64,000 bases of DNA from Eumeta japonica. Taxonomy: Eukaryota > Arthropoda > Insecta > Lepidoptera > Psychidae. Shown here piece after piece: positions 34,970-47,096 of this stretch. The notes beneath the pieces are model-generated. The model did not search any database, was not told the DNA's origin, and saw only the letters and a list, made by a program, of their open reading frames with translations. The position numbers and the translations under genes were made by a program. The stretch spans positions 1-64,000 of the forward strand of contig BGZK01001559.1 in assembly GCA_005406025.1 (NCBI GenBank). Reading direction: 5' to 3'. The first letter of the stretch is position 1, and each line of letters opens with the position of its first letter.

Positions 34970-35560
34970 GACTCTATGGCGGATGCATCAAGCTTCTACA
35001 TTTGAGGCCTTCAATAACTGGTTCAATTCCTTAGTGGAATATATGGACACATTGTCGTGGTAAAGGGCGATTTTGCAGAGAGAATCCCTTTCATTAAATG
35101 TTTCAAACATTCCGTATTAACCAGTACTCACGTACCACTTTACCTTACTGTACTTATTTTAGCTGTCATCGGTAAATCTTTAAATTGAAAGACCCAATCT
35201 GCTGATTGGCATTTTCTTTCACGTTCACAGCAGCACAACCAGTTCATCGTAGCCCGTGATTACATTATATACAGCCAATTATTGTTCACCGCTTTACTTA
35301 TTTATCATTTTACAATAGTGCTCTACAAGCAGTTGTTTCTGGTCATCAGTTACATTAAGCAGTACCCCTCAAGTACCAATCTTCTGAACCTTCAAATCGA
35401 ATACTACATATACAGTATGAATTTCCCCACAAGAAATTTTCATCCGATGCCATTAGTTGTCGTACAGTATTAATTTAGTTTCGGTAACTGTAGTCGCCGG
35501 CGGACCCTCACATAAATTGTCAAAGGAGTAATCACATCCACCTCTGAATACACTGAACCA
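34970..35560 (-). mobile_element. Mariner transposase remnant
   Basis: The minus strand reads in mariner order across shifting frames. There is LCEGPPATTV, then KVQKIGT, NVTDDQKQLLVEHYCKMINK and LAVYNVITG, the segment before the first catalytic Asp. Next comes SADWVFQFKDLP, and SLCKIALYHDN (consensus LHHDN, second Asp) followed by YSTKELNQLLKASNVE. Stops are frequent. The region after this, with the third Asp, is barely readable. No terminal repeats were found. It is a different copy from the one at 26957-27260. Confidence 0.7.
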
Positions 35561-36619
35561 GAAATACATAGAACTATGAAATGGAACTTATCGGTAAATG
35601 CGAATTGAAATCTCTGACAACAATTTTGTTGACTTAAGCCACAGCAAAAATCGTATTATTTAATATTGTCTTGATTAAAATTTATTGTGATGACGGCACA
35701 ATTCCCAAAAGGATGTTACGATGAAAAAAAGAAATGACAATACAAACAAACTGAAATGTTATTTACCTCCAAAGAGTGTTAGTTATGATAAAAGACAAAG
35801 CATATTTTTTTTTTATATATCCCATTACAATTATCAGTCCTAAATTTTTTTCAGTGTAACCTACGTACCACACTAAGAGACTAATTTAGAATACGATTGT
35901 ATGTTACAAAGATTTTGTATGAATTATCCGCTCTTGTACAATATTCAAAATTAAATATCTTAGATTAAGAGTTATTTTTCTGTATTGTAATCTAGTACAT
36001 ATCATATTATATACAAAGAACTAAAATTAACATCTATTCTAAAATAACAAATATTACTTATAGGAAAATTTCCGCTATGGCAGATGGAGTCACGCAGGGT
36101 CTTCCATAAACTCAGTTTTCCACATTATTAAGGTACAGAAAAGTGAAACTTAAGCAATAACACAAATAAAGTTCATAAAACATTACATATCTTTAATCTG
36201 TTAATACACTTTTATCTTCTTCTATTTTATACTGAATTGTTTTTTTTTTTTAATATTTGAAATTTCGAAATTAACATGTGTATAGCGAGTGCAACAGGTA
36301 CGTATCTGGTGGCTCATAATAATCCATTCGCCTACATTATTTGTACTAAAATGAAGAATATGCTTATTATAAAATAGATTTTTTTTCATATACCTGATCA
36401 AAAAGTATAAAAGGTATTTTCCTATTATCGCAAAATAGATTTTCTGTGTCAATGAAAATCTTTATGTTACGACTTAATAGCTGAGCTCGGTCTTAGTACC
36501 TATTGCTTGAATTGTAAAATTTATTACAAAGTTAAAAACAAAGTATAAAGACTCGTAAAAGATAGCATTCCTTGGCTACAAGTTAAATCCCGACACGGAG
36601 GAGCATAAAGTTTATTTTC
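35561..36619. other. AT-rich spacer
   Basis: No gene or element recognised. Confidence 0.45.
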
Positions 36620-36850
36620 TTAACCTCCTAATATCGCCCGGCCCGGAGTCGAAACGCATAGCGTCGGCGCTGCCGGTGCTAACGGACGTGATCTAAACAT
36701 GAAAAGTACATCGGGGGTGAGACACGTGCGCGCCCTCCCCCGGCGTGATCCGTCCGCCCCCGCCGCCCGCAACTTCCCAAATTCGTTTATATGAACACTA
36801 GGACTACAAACAACTCTAGGGACATAGGTACGTGACAAAAAAGAAATAAG
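36620..36850. promoter_or_regulatory. CpG-rich island
   Basis: GC-rich block, densest at 36720-36775. A minus-strand 72-codon frame spans it (36838-36620) without recognisable domain. It may be a promoter, enhancer or exon of an unseen gene. Confidence 0.3.
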
Positions 36851-37815
36851 AAATAAAGTTATATAACTACACGAGCGAGTTTGCTCCCCGCTTATATTGC
36901 GAGTTGTTCTGAACTAACGAACTTTACGTACGTGGGGAGGTTCCAGTTTGCTGCGTTTACTTTTTATTTGGGCAGTCAGCTCGTAACTTTTTAGAAAATA
37001 CACGTGTGCAATAAACGATACAATAATGGACGGAGCTTTAAGGCAATCCTTATGCATTTGCCATTGTTGTTAAACATTTCTTTTTTCCTACTTAAAGTTA
37101 CTATCCTTCCGCAAACTTTTGTTTCAAATCGGGGGACCTTCAGACCTTCACGTTGGTACAATGTGGATTAAAATATGTTAACGATAGTTTAACAAAGTTT
37201 ACCCTGCTACCCGTGACACTGTACTAGCGATTTCATGGTTAAAAAATTCAATAGTTAGTTCACCTGTGGACAATTACCAAAATTATCCCTTTATGAAATG
37301 AAAGCATTCACTGTTCGACGACCATCGCGCCGTCGACCGCCCACCACGTACAAAAGGCCATCTGCGAAATAGCTAAATTAAAAAAAAATCGATAAATACA
37401 ATTTATAGACCGTATATACAATTTCGATATTATACACAATGTTTAATTGATATCAGGCGAACTTTTTTTTTTCGTTTTGTGCTTAAAATATTTTACTGTG
37501 GGTAAATGCCAGTCTGCGCGTACTATCATGCCACAAAAAAATCTATCAATGTCAACTCGTACTTTGAGCAGAGGCGCGCCCTGGGGCATGCACGCCTTGC
37601 TCTGATTACATTACTGGCCCTACATGTTCTATAATTATTTCTGCTCACTATGAACCATGTATCAATTTTTTCTGCAAATCGGCTATAATCAAAAACTTTT
37701 TAAAATGGAACTCGGGTGCCAGGAATGATGTCATTTATTTTTTCATCAAATATCGGTGTCTCATTTTTCGCAAAAAGAAAACAAGTCGCTTACATAGAGC
37801 AGATATAATATGTGC
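36851..37815. other. Spacer
   Basis: Mixed composition with no supported gene. Confidence 0.4.
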
Positions 37816-37866
37816 GGCGCGCAGGGCGCGTGCGTGCGCCGCCGCGCGCCCTCGCGCCCTGCTGTA
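37816..37866. repeat. Very GC-rich inverted repeat
   Basis: GCAGGGCGCG (37821-37830) pairs perfectly with CGCGCCCTGC (37853-37862). The second arm lies in a tandem CGCGCCCT repeat. The intervening DNA is also CpG-dense. Confidence 0.55.
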
Positions 37867-38640
37867 ACACGTATGTATCCGAAAATCCAATTTCCTCGCT
37901 GCGCATGAATATTTCTCGAGAGTTTGCCGAATGAATATTATTGTATGTTAACCGAAGCAAAATGTGACGATATGTTTATATTGCGCTAGTGACTCGCGGG
38001 TAACGTCTCCCTCGAACGAGCGAGTTATTTCACAGTATTATTTATTTATTTTAACGTATCTCCCTTTTTTGCTTTAACGTGGAAGATATAACAATTTTTA
38101 ATGTTGGAGCGTCAATATCAGGAATTCCATTGGAATAAATTGATAGAAGTTTGAACTTTTAAAAAGGGTAAAAGAATATTGTAGTGCTTTTACTTTCAAC
38201 CCTTACTTGAAAAGTAAACTGGGGATGTAGGCTCGATGACGTCCTCATGGTCTGAAGTAAGCCGAGGATAACTCTAAAAATTATTTCGTATTGAGTATTA
38301 AATTAAACCTATTAGCATCATAATATTCCTTATCTAACGATTTATGTCTAATTCAAACGCGGAATATCATACTATATTTCGAAGTTTTAAAATCTCATCA
38401 GACATATCTGTTAACGTAGACTACTTCGTCACATCTTCCCTCTTTTACGAGAAAAAAAGTATTTCGCAAGAAATTCATTTTTTCAGTATAACGACACCCT
38501 ACCTAATCGGTGAGATATACAACTCTACAAATTTAAAATTTTCAAAAATTATCAACCCGGTCCCAACGACTTCCACATTCATGTCCACTAAGTCCAACTA
38601 TTATGAAATTCACTTGGTAATAGTTTAAAAAACATATTTT
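37867..38640. other. Spacer with an unsupported 94-codon frame
   Basis: An ATG-led frame at 38344-38628 reads AT-biased serine/phenylalanine-rich protein with no domain. It is not annotated as a gene. Confidence 0.35.
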
Positions 38641-39150
38641 AGAACTTTAGTCAATGTACACAGTAATGCAGTAGACGTGATGCGCGCGGTGTTAAAAACG
38701 CCATAAAAAGACACCGCTGTCACAACACTACCTCAATCTATCCAAGCTATGCAACATGTTTTGCGAGTCCATCGACTTACCACTTCGTCGCCTAGACCGT
38801 TATCGCAACCTCTTTGAACCTGACACCCCGACATTACAACGTGATCGATCAACAGTCGCGCCCGGTGCCTACCATCCACACATCGGTTAAATAAGTATTG
38901 AAAGGTTGAAAACCTCTCAATGAGTGTATGTCAATCTGAGAATCCCGTATTCTACCCACATGCATATGTCACAAGTCTCGCGTTCACCCAAAACTATTCA
39001 CTGGCATGATCTTCCGCCGACAATGCCGTTCACACAAGTCATAGCCTGCCTTCTCCTATACTCCTCGCATCTGACCGATTGCATAACTCACTGTTCCCTG
39101 CAGTCACCGCAAGATCATTCTACATCGTAGCTCGCCGTGTGAACATGGAA
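38641..39150. other. GC-richer block of unknown origin
   Basis: The stretch 38700-39130 is less AT-rich than its flanks and ends with AATAAATA at 39150. Neither strand gives a recognisable protein. It may be an old element or exon. Confidence 0.25.
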
Positions 39151-39990
39151 ATAAATATCGTACGCCTTAAACTAGGCAGACCTGTGCTAATAATTCATAC
39201 AGAACATGAATTTTAATTTTATTTTATTAATTTAACAATGGTTGTTACGTATTTCTTTCTGTTATTTAAAAACTCAAAGACCAATTCTCAAAGCATGGAA
39301 ACCATTTTACTATTTATTTATTTCGTAGTCACATGGCAGTGTTTTTTTCGTTTTTGGTTTTAATTTATTGTTTAATTGTATTGCAATAACAAAAGCGATA
39401 TTAATTTGTTAATTATAACTGATAGTGCAAGCAATTGTCTATAAAATTATATAAAATTCATAAGTAATAATTGTGTGATTTTTATTAAAAAGGAAAGCTT
39501 ATTATACATTATTATCCGAAAAATATAAATAAAACAAACAAGTCCTCTACATTGTATATAATTAATTAACGAAACATTTTTGTTTACTTGTCATTAGGAA
39601 ATGAAATAAAATAATTATGAAATTCAGTTTCTCGTAGCCCATTATTATAATTATATATCTCTTGCGACGGCAATTTCAGATGTCAGTTAAAACCAGAAGA
39701 ATCATTTGTAAGGCTTCGAACGGCGTTCAAAAACCAAAGCCTTTCTAAAGCAATTGATTCAACCGCTTTGACCGAGTAGTTTAATGCCACTTACAAAAGA
39801 AACTGGCTCAGAGCTTGTTGGACCATGCTCATTATAGGGTTCAAAACCATGATTACAAAGACATGCACTACAGATGAAAAAAATACATAGTTACACTTTT
39901 TCCATATTTCCCGCACAGAATTGTTATAAGCACTTTTAGTCGCCTATAACTAGAAAAACAAGTAGGTAAGTCGACTGTTACTCTTAAATT
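39151..39990. other. AT-rich spacer
   Basis: No gene supported. Confidence 0.4.
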
Positions 39991-39994
39991 AGTG

Positions 39995-40546
39995 TGAACT
40001 AAATAGCGCATCTTCATGACACTTACATCCTTTTGTTGACAAGCGCAGTTTTTTGGCAATAACTCATAAACAGTATATTCCTTTATACCCAAAATAATTT
40101 TCGTTTAAAGTATTTATTAAGCGTTATCTTCGTTATTTTTTTAATACTTTAGACATACGGTTCAGACAATAGAGGAAGGGATACAACTTTTGCAACTTTC
40201 GGAGCGATTATTTCCAAAAATTATTCTCATAATTAGAAAAATTGCTTATAAACCTTAAAGTGTTTTTAAAAGAACTGTTGAAATATGTGCCATTCGTTGA
40301 TGTTTACTGAAAAAAATCGTTTCAGCTTGTATGGAGTGTATTGAATGCTCCCTCCTAGAAATATTTATTTTTGTCATTTGACTACCAAGCTAAGTAGTGG
40401 CTTATATAAGACACCTACACTATAATTTTTTTCAATATGCTTCTTATAGTTTTTGAAGAAAATGCCTCTGACATACGGACGGACGGACAGACATAACGAA
40501 ACTATGAGGGTTCCATTTTTACCATTTTAGCTCGGAACCCTAAAAA
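39995..40546 (+). repeat. Dispersed moth-type repeat, copy 2, with terminal GGACGG block
   Basis: The first 350 bp match the copy at 34400. The end (40469-40546) carries ACGGACGGACGGACAGAC, then GAGGGTTCC and CGGAACCCTAAAAA, a signature I associate with a very abundant lepidopteran repeat. Non-coding. Confidence 0.6.
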
Positions 40547-41289
40547 CCCTTTCGTCAATTCGCTTATGGTCGTGCTGAAACGCGCTTTTAATAATTAAGC
40601 CTCCATCAAAGTAATAACAATCACTGCAAATTCTATCGCCTACGAACGTATTCATGTATGAATGTACGAATAGTCCCCAAACAAAATGGAGCGGCAGACT
40701 AATGCTATTCGTGAGCACTGAGGGCGATTTTTATTTCCTGCATGCAGCGGCTCAAACAACAAAACCGAGTCTCGATATCGGCGTCGGGCACCGGTCGTGG
40801 ATGAACAATCAATTTTTTTCTGTATCCATGAACTTTCGATAGACGGAGCTGAAAAAAATAACAAAAACGTTTAGATAGTTGCCCGAATGCTATTTTAGTA
40901 TTTCCAGTTTAACACGTCGGTACGCCGGTATGGACAATGCACTAGGATGGTTCTCTATTTATCCTGAGATTTGCTTGCGCCTGATATTTTCAGAAATGGC
41001 ACGACCGATCTTTGTGAGTTACATAATCTATAATACCTACATGTGGGATGGTTATATTTAGACACATGTATCTAAAATAAATACAAAGTAAAATAACTAC
41101 ATTCTAATTTATTTAAAATACATATATATTTGACAACCTAATATATTTCATCTATTTTATTTTCATTGATATAAATAAGAAATGGGTTGAATTGGCGCCG
41201 TCTCCAAAAAAAATTTAGTCATTTACGTTTTGTAATTTTAAAACATAGACAAACTAATAAATAATATAGTAAATATCGACGGTTTACCG
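40547..41289. other. Spacer
   Basis: Overlapping 60-70-codon frames on both strands around 40650-40860 reflect slightly higher GC and are not supported as genes. Confidence 0.35.
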
Positions 41290-41485
41290 ACGCAACCTTG
41301 TATCTCAAAAACTGCTACTTTTCAGGAGAGACGAAAAACGTTTTATAATGGCCTATTAACTCTATAAACATTACTTTTATTTAAACAAATATTTAATCGT
41401 TTGACAAATCTTGAAAAACGAATACACTACGAAAAGCATTTCATTATTGTTCTTTCTCTTGTTTTTTGAGATACATGTTTGTTGC
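41290..41485. repeat. Imperfect inverted repeat
   Basis: GTATCTCAAAAAC near 41301 faces GTTTTTTGAGATAC near 41462. Short flanking blocks also pair. It may be a small non-autonomous element. Confidence 0.4.
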
Positions 41486-42300
41486 TACTTATTAAGTAAC
41501 GTTATCTAATAATATTTTTATTTAGGTCCTTTTCTTGCAATAGTTTTCGTTTGTTCTTTTGCAATTCACTTTCACACGTGTGTGTGCCGTTTGATTGCAC
41601 TTTACTTGAAATTATAAATCTTCATGAAAATTTCTGTTTTAAGCTTTCTTATCGTGAATTTCGTACATACACGTGTTAAAATAACATCTTCATGCACACA
41701 TTATTCATCGTTTATGATTAGATGTTAGGAACTCAAAATCTTATTTTTGACAGTTCTTAGCAAATTGGTTAAAATCCAGCTCACCTAATTTAAAAGGATT
41801 TTCTTTTCTGTGAGCTTAAAAAATATGTGTACGTACATGGTAAAAAAGGATTACTTAGATCAATAACTAGTTACTAGATATCCATCTTATAACATGTCAT
41901 CTAATACAATGATTCAAAACAAAATGACTGCAAACAACCATAAAAGAGTATGAAACGTCACAACAAAAAATGAATTGGAGCTATAACACCTCTACATTCT
42001 TTTATAATTAACATGAAATATGTTTGCATTTGTTATGCAAACAGTGGATAATTTTTATATATTCGCAAATACCCTATTATAATTATTTTGCAGTCTCAAA
42101 TTAAAAATGAAAGCAACTAACAACTTTGTATTATTTTTGGCAAATAAAAATTATCTCAAATATAGCTTTATTTACATTTTTACATTAATATCAGGAAGAG
42201 CTTCATCAAAAATTTTGGCATAATCCAATTATATGTTTCTTTTCACAACAATGATTCCTAAAACGTGGAACTTTATGTCCTGTATGGATGCAGACGATCA
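41486..42300. other. AT-rich spacer
   Basis: No gene supported. Confidence 0.4.
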
Positions 42301-42308
42301 AAGTTCAG

Positions 42309-42921
42309 TTTATTTACAAAATAATAAAATTAAATAAGTACTCATACGCTACAGCATAAATAAATGCATAAATAGGAGAACACAAAACATGGATCATCTT
42401 TTCATAAACAAAGTAACATTGTCAGGTAACAAAGGCCATCCTTTCATAAACAAAGCAACATTGTCAGTTTCCTTTTGAAGTGAACCATATGTTTTCAACC
42501 ATCTCTCAATGATGTTATTCCGTGGATCATCGTAGATCAACCATAAGATGTTATCATCCATGAAATCTGTTCGAAATTAAAACGGTTTATTATTAATTGT
42601 TGACATAATACAATCAAACAACAAATCATAGAATTATTTAAAATATGTACTTCTATTTCATCACCTTCAATATGTTCATTTCTCAGTTGAACCGTCGTTA
42701 TAGATCGTTTGTGTATAATACTAATATATAGTACTTAGTCTTAACTAATCAATGTCCAAATTGAACTTTGGACTTAAGTAATCTATATCCAGATTGTTTT
42801 ATTGCTATTAAAGTGAATATGTAGGTACTAAAGTAACAGCTATACTCACGTCTAAAGTAATTATGTACGTCATCCGGCACTGACCATTGTACTAGTAAGT
42901 CACGCATTTGTCCTTCATTTT
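42309..42921 (-). CDS. Last two exons of an unrecognised gene
   Basis: Exon A (42921-42850, 72 nt) starts after an acceptor TTTTCAATCAG and ends at a donor GAC|GTGAGT. Exon B (42566-42394) starts after an acceptor AATTTCGAACAG and ends at TGA 42394-42396. Joined, the phase matches and gives about 80 residues. Exon A contains GQMRDLLVQWSVPDDVHNYF. Exon B contains DDNILWLIYDDPRNNIIERW. The first part faintly resembles a SAM-like helical domain (LL..W.V...V..YF), a weak inference. A polyA signal AATAAA lies on this strand at 42314-42309, about 80 nt after the stop. Exon B ends with a tandem duplication of DNVALFMK/DNVTLFMK. Upstream exons were not found. Confidence 0.45.
42400..42467. repeat. 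26-bp direct repeat, 42-bp spacing
   Basis: TTTCATAAACAAAGTAACAT at 42400 and TTTCATAAACAAAGCAACAT at 42442 begin two 26-bp copies with one difference. Because the period is 42 bp, it duplicates in frame within exon B of the gene above. Confidence 0.75.
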
Positions 42922-45289
42922 CTGATTGAAAACCTCAGCGACACGAGCTCAACAATACCACTAACGAAAATATTCTTACAACTTACTGTTTATTTCCATA
43001 ATAAAAATAGTCTGATAAGGAAATTCACTACAGAAAAAGTATATTTCAGTATACATGTAGCGAAAAAAACATAGCTAATGGTGACGTTCTCGCTAAATAC
43101 GCGAAGAGATGCGTGATGTGATCGAGTGAACAACGCTGTGCAAGGAGAGTGCAAGTATCAACAGGGCTACTTTTTAAACCAATTGTTACAGTAACATGTA
43201 GTTGCATTCCAAAAATACATAAATGTATTTAATTATTTTTTGAATGATACCTATAAAATCATGAATTATATTTTTAGTTAATTATATTTTGATTGTGTGG
43301 TCAATTGCAATAATTTCTTTAAAAAAAATTTTATTTCAAATTTTCTTTATCTCAAATTATATGTAAACAAGAAATGTCTATTTTAAAAAACTGCAATTTA
43401 AGTATATTAATTTCTAGAAATAAAAAATAATATTAGAATAGAATTCTTTAAATAAATATCATTACTTTAAAATGAAAATAAATATGTAATATCGAGTATA
43501 TGTTATCTTATCTTAACAATGTAATATCTTGTATAAGTACGACATCGAAAAAAATCATCATTTAAACAAAGAATTCACGACTGATTTCAAACAACAATAT
43601 AAGCTTTGATTTTACAATTTTATTCTTATTTTTAAACTAGATTGTTTTAATATTTTATTTTCTTACACAACAGTCCTTAAAGTTTAGAATAACATACTAT
43701 GCTTATTTTAATAATTTCACTCTCTTGACACAATCATAAATAATGTAACAAAGAAAAAACATTGTTTTGATTCAATTCAAAATTCAACTATTCATTCCAA
43801 GAATGAATAACGATAACATTGTATTTTGTATTCAAAGGAAAAATATTCTTAATAAAGATATATCGTCGGCTTAGTGCAAGAAGTCACCAAGTCCCAGAAA
43901 TCACTAAATGCGTTAAATACATCATTGGAATCGCCTGTTGGAATACTATTTTTCATAAAAATAACTAAAATTCTATCTAAACAAATTTCACTTTTACTAT
44001 TATGGCATAAAGTCTATAACCTTACATAAACGTTATACCAACTTTCAAAATTTAATAATTTATCTTAATGTTACATATAAAAACTTTTTTCATTGAAATG
44101 AAGCAAATTCATTAATAAAAAATCATTACAAGCTGATATTAATTTCTTAGATTCAGTATTTGCTTCGAATAATGATTCTTCAATATTGCCAAAAATGATT
44201 AAAATGTTAAAAAATTTTTTGTCTGTCCAATTTCCATTAAGTGGTAGGTATAGACTCGAGCGCATAAAATCACTAAGTATGTTTTATGACTTTTAGCCCT
44301 TTAAGTTATATAATATACGTATCAAATGAGTAGACAAGAAATCATAATAGTATTTTATTTTCTTTTAACAAAATTGAGTCAAACACAAACAAGAGTAGGC
44401 ATTTGTTCCTAACTTCATGACAAAACAATTTTTACTCAGTCAAGTGCCACCGTCATTCTACGGGCAGACACTTCGAAGAAGTCACTGAGCGTTGATAAAT
44501 TAATAAATGAGTGTATAGTGTACCTACTAAATACTATAAACATGTACTAAGTGAAAGATGAAAGATTGTGGAAAACAAGTTCTACTTTTATTAAACAATA
44601 AGGAGAACAATAGTGGAAATAAAGTGAATCTAAGTACTTACCTATTACTTTGTTAATTTATCTAAATTGATTGTTTTGTACCTACGATCATTGAGTATAG
44701 TACTACATTAAAACTCAATACCTACCGTAAACTGTTGCTTATTTTAACGTTATTAATTTCTTAAGTTTTCTTATTTGCATTTCTTTGAACAATTCAATTT
44801 ATAAAAGAAGTGTTCAGTGATTGATTCTCTTATACAAAAAAGTTTTACATAATAAACTTTTAATTATTTCTAGATTGTCAGACCATTATCGACAGTAGAC
44901 GCATGCAAAGACAACAAATAGACACGGTTTCAGCAGGTATAAATTTATCATTGCTTGCCGGTATGGCAACCACCGATTGAAGATAATATTCAAGAATATA
45001 ATCCTATCTGCTTGTACTCAACGTCTGGTGGTTTAGAATGTAATGTGAAATCAAAACTCTCCGCTTTTTAATTCACTGTCATCCAGCATTCAATTTGTAT
45101 GCAAACATAGTACCATCTAGAAATCTGCGGTCCCTGCCTATCCTTCTAAAAAGTTTGGAAAGGCGTGAGTTTATAAAAAAAATATAAAACCATTTTTATA
45201 GAACACATATTGATCTTCACTTTCTCTTAATCTTAATAATTATTAGATTGCTTTAACCATTAAAAAAATCTTTTGCCAATCATCATTAT
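42922..45289. other. Mostly AT-rich, one weak ORF
   Basis: A minus-strand frame at 44265-44071 (64 codons, contains LPLNGNWTDKKFF and SACNDFLLMN) and nearby text FNAFSDFWDLVTSC at about 43900 look less random than their setting and might be old coding sequence. No splice structure was established. The rest is featureless. Confidence 0.25.
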
Positions 45290-45640
45290 AAAAAAAACCG
45301 GACAAATGCAAATAGGACTCATACCCTGAGGCTTCCGTACAAACTCATTTATTTATTTCATCTGTAAAAAGTTTTTACTTTTTTGAAAAACTATCCAGTA
45401 CAGGATATAATTCAGCAAGTTTCTCAAAATCATTAAGAAGATTCTTCGACCATTTTCGATTTGAAATCCCCACTTATAAATGAGCATCGATTAAGATCGA
45501 CTTAGGTCTAAGAGCTTCAAAGTCAATGACAAGGTAATCAGCCTTACCATTAAACGTAATGACATTGCATCGGCCATTCTTTGATTTCGATCGCTATTAG
45601 AGAGAGCCTCCAAAAATGGCAGAATTAAAGTCGTAACTTA
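45290..45640 (+). repeat. Dispersed moth-type repeat, 5-prime-type end
   Basis: Starts AAACCGGACAAATGCAAATA, then GAGGCTTCCGTAC. This resembles the start of the abundant AAACCGG..GTGCGAGTCGGACTC repeat I recall from Lepidoptera. The 3-prime limit is uncertain. Confidence 0.5.
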
Positions 45641-46030
45641 AAAAACTGAAAAACAACCTCCTATTTATTGAAATAATACACACTGTGTTGCGAAACAAAA
45701 CGTAATACTCGTTTTTATTATTTCCGAGTACCAACAAAATGAGTTGATACCTCAAAGTATGAATATACACACGGCTTCACACTTATAGTCCACTAGCTTT
45801 TAATGAAAAAGAAAAGTTGAAAAAATCATATGTTTTAATTAGTACACTACGCCTTCGTTAAACATCATTTGTCGATTTACAAAAAAAAGTATCAAATCAT
45901 GCAACGCTTTTCTTTTATCTGCGTTAATTATCGAAATTCCAATTATTTATTCCAAATTAGCGCATAAAATCGGCCATTAATTCACGTCACGTTTGTAGCA
46001 TTTGTTTATTCACGCGTGCGCACTCGTTTA
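45641..46030. other. Spacer
   Basis: No gene supported. Confidence 0.4.
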
Positions 46031-46033
46031 ATT

Positions 46034-46231
46034 TCACATCGTGCAATCCAAAATATTAATGACGTCCGAGAGCCACGCAATAAATTCACGTGGAATTTCC
46101 GCTAATGATCGCTGGAAACGCTCTCGATTCAATGTTGCGCCGCCGCACGCGCGCGCCGAACGCAACTTACCTATCGAGGCATAAGTAATTACTCGAAAGC
46201 TTACATGTGACCGCATTGTGCGTATCGACAT
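46034..46231 (-). CDS. Possible first coding exon read leftwards, CpG-rich
   Basis: A minus-strand frame begins at about 46231 (starts MSIRTMRSHVSF). After about 20 codons it reaches AG|GTAAGTT, a near-perfect splice donor at about 46176, where CpG-rich DNA begins. The perfect hairpin at 46222 overlaps the start. It may be a promoter-proximal exon. No partner exon was found, and the frame after the donor should then be intron. Confidence 0.25.
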   Translation of the reverse strand: MSIRTMRSHVSFRVITYASIGKLRSARACGGATLNRERFQRSLAEIPREFIAWLSDVINILDCTM

Positions 46232-46258
46232 CGATATTATGCATATCGATGTCGATAC
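46222..46258. promoter_or_regulatory. Perfect 16-bp inverted repeat of ATCGAT cores
   Basis: GTATCGACATCGATAT (46222-46237) and ATATCGATGTCGATAC (46243-46258) pair without mismatch around TATGC. Each arm has an ATCGAT and a CGATA-type core, like the DRE/BEAF motifs of fly housekeeping promoters and boundaries. The protein link is an inference. Confidence 0.55.
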
Positions 46259-47035
46259 AAGACGTTGTGCATGTTTATTGATGACTGATGGAAATTTCTC
46301 TTAATCTTCAACCATTTCGTCTTATTTGATTGAGCTCAAATTTTGCGCATATATTTAGCTGTAGTGTAGCTAAATCCATCTGATAAGAAAGAATACTCAA
46401 CACCGATGCCCTTGATTTGATGCTTTACAACGATCGTCTCCTGACGAAGAAGCTCCCTTTGCAACTAGCAGCATTTTCTGGTAAATTGACATAAATCCTC
46501 AGTTTTGATAACAAATTACTTTAATTTATGTGTACCGGTTGACGGCAGGATATTGTTTTGTTATGCGTGAATACTTACAAGCTTCATAACATTGACTCAA
46601 ATCAAATTTAATGCATGGATAAATTTAGAACATTCAGCAATACCTATGAACAGATTTAATAAAATGTGAGTCAAAGTTTTTCTAATGAGTACAGCTGTTA
46701 CGAAATATTAATCACAAAGTTGCTAAAAAGAATGTAACATTTTAAAAACCTCAAACGTCTAACTCTAAATAATTGAATCAAAAAACTATCGCGACATTAG
46801 AATGGAAAATAGATGACATTTATGTACTTCCCGCGGCACGTCGTGAAATCTCATTGAAATGCGTCCATACGCATAAATATATTGCTTCTACGTATTCAGA
46901 ATTGTCTTTGTGAGAACCAAATAATTTTTTTTTAAGAATATAAGAAATGACTTCTAATAAATAAAATACTTAAAAATACGGTAATCATATTTTTTACCAT
47001 TAATAACGTTCCAAAAAAGAATATAGGTACACCAC
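46259..47035. other. Spacer
   Basis: No gene supported. Confidence 0.4.
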
Positions 47036-47040
47036 ACAGA

Positions 47041-47096
47041 GGCGCGCGCGCGCGCGCGTCCCCGTGTGTGTGTGTGTCGCGTGTGTGTATGTAATA
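47041..47096. repeat. Alternating (CG)n and (TG)n microsatellite
   Basis: GGCGCGCGCGCGCGCGCG followed by GTGTGTGTGTGTGT and a second TG run. Alternating purine-pyrimidine DNA of this kind can form Z-DNA. It creates the THTHGDARARA-like part of a spurious minus-strand frame. Confidence 0.8.

Noticed and set aside
38344..38628. 94-codon ATG-led gene
   Set aside because: Composition matches AT-rich background, with no signal peptide, domain, splice or polyA evidence.
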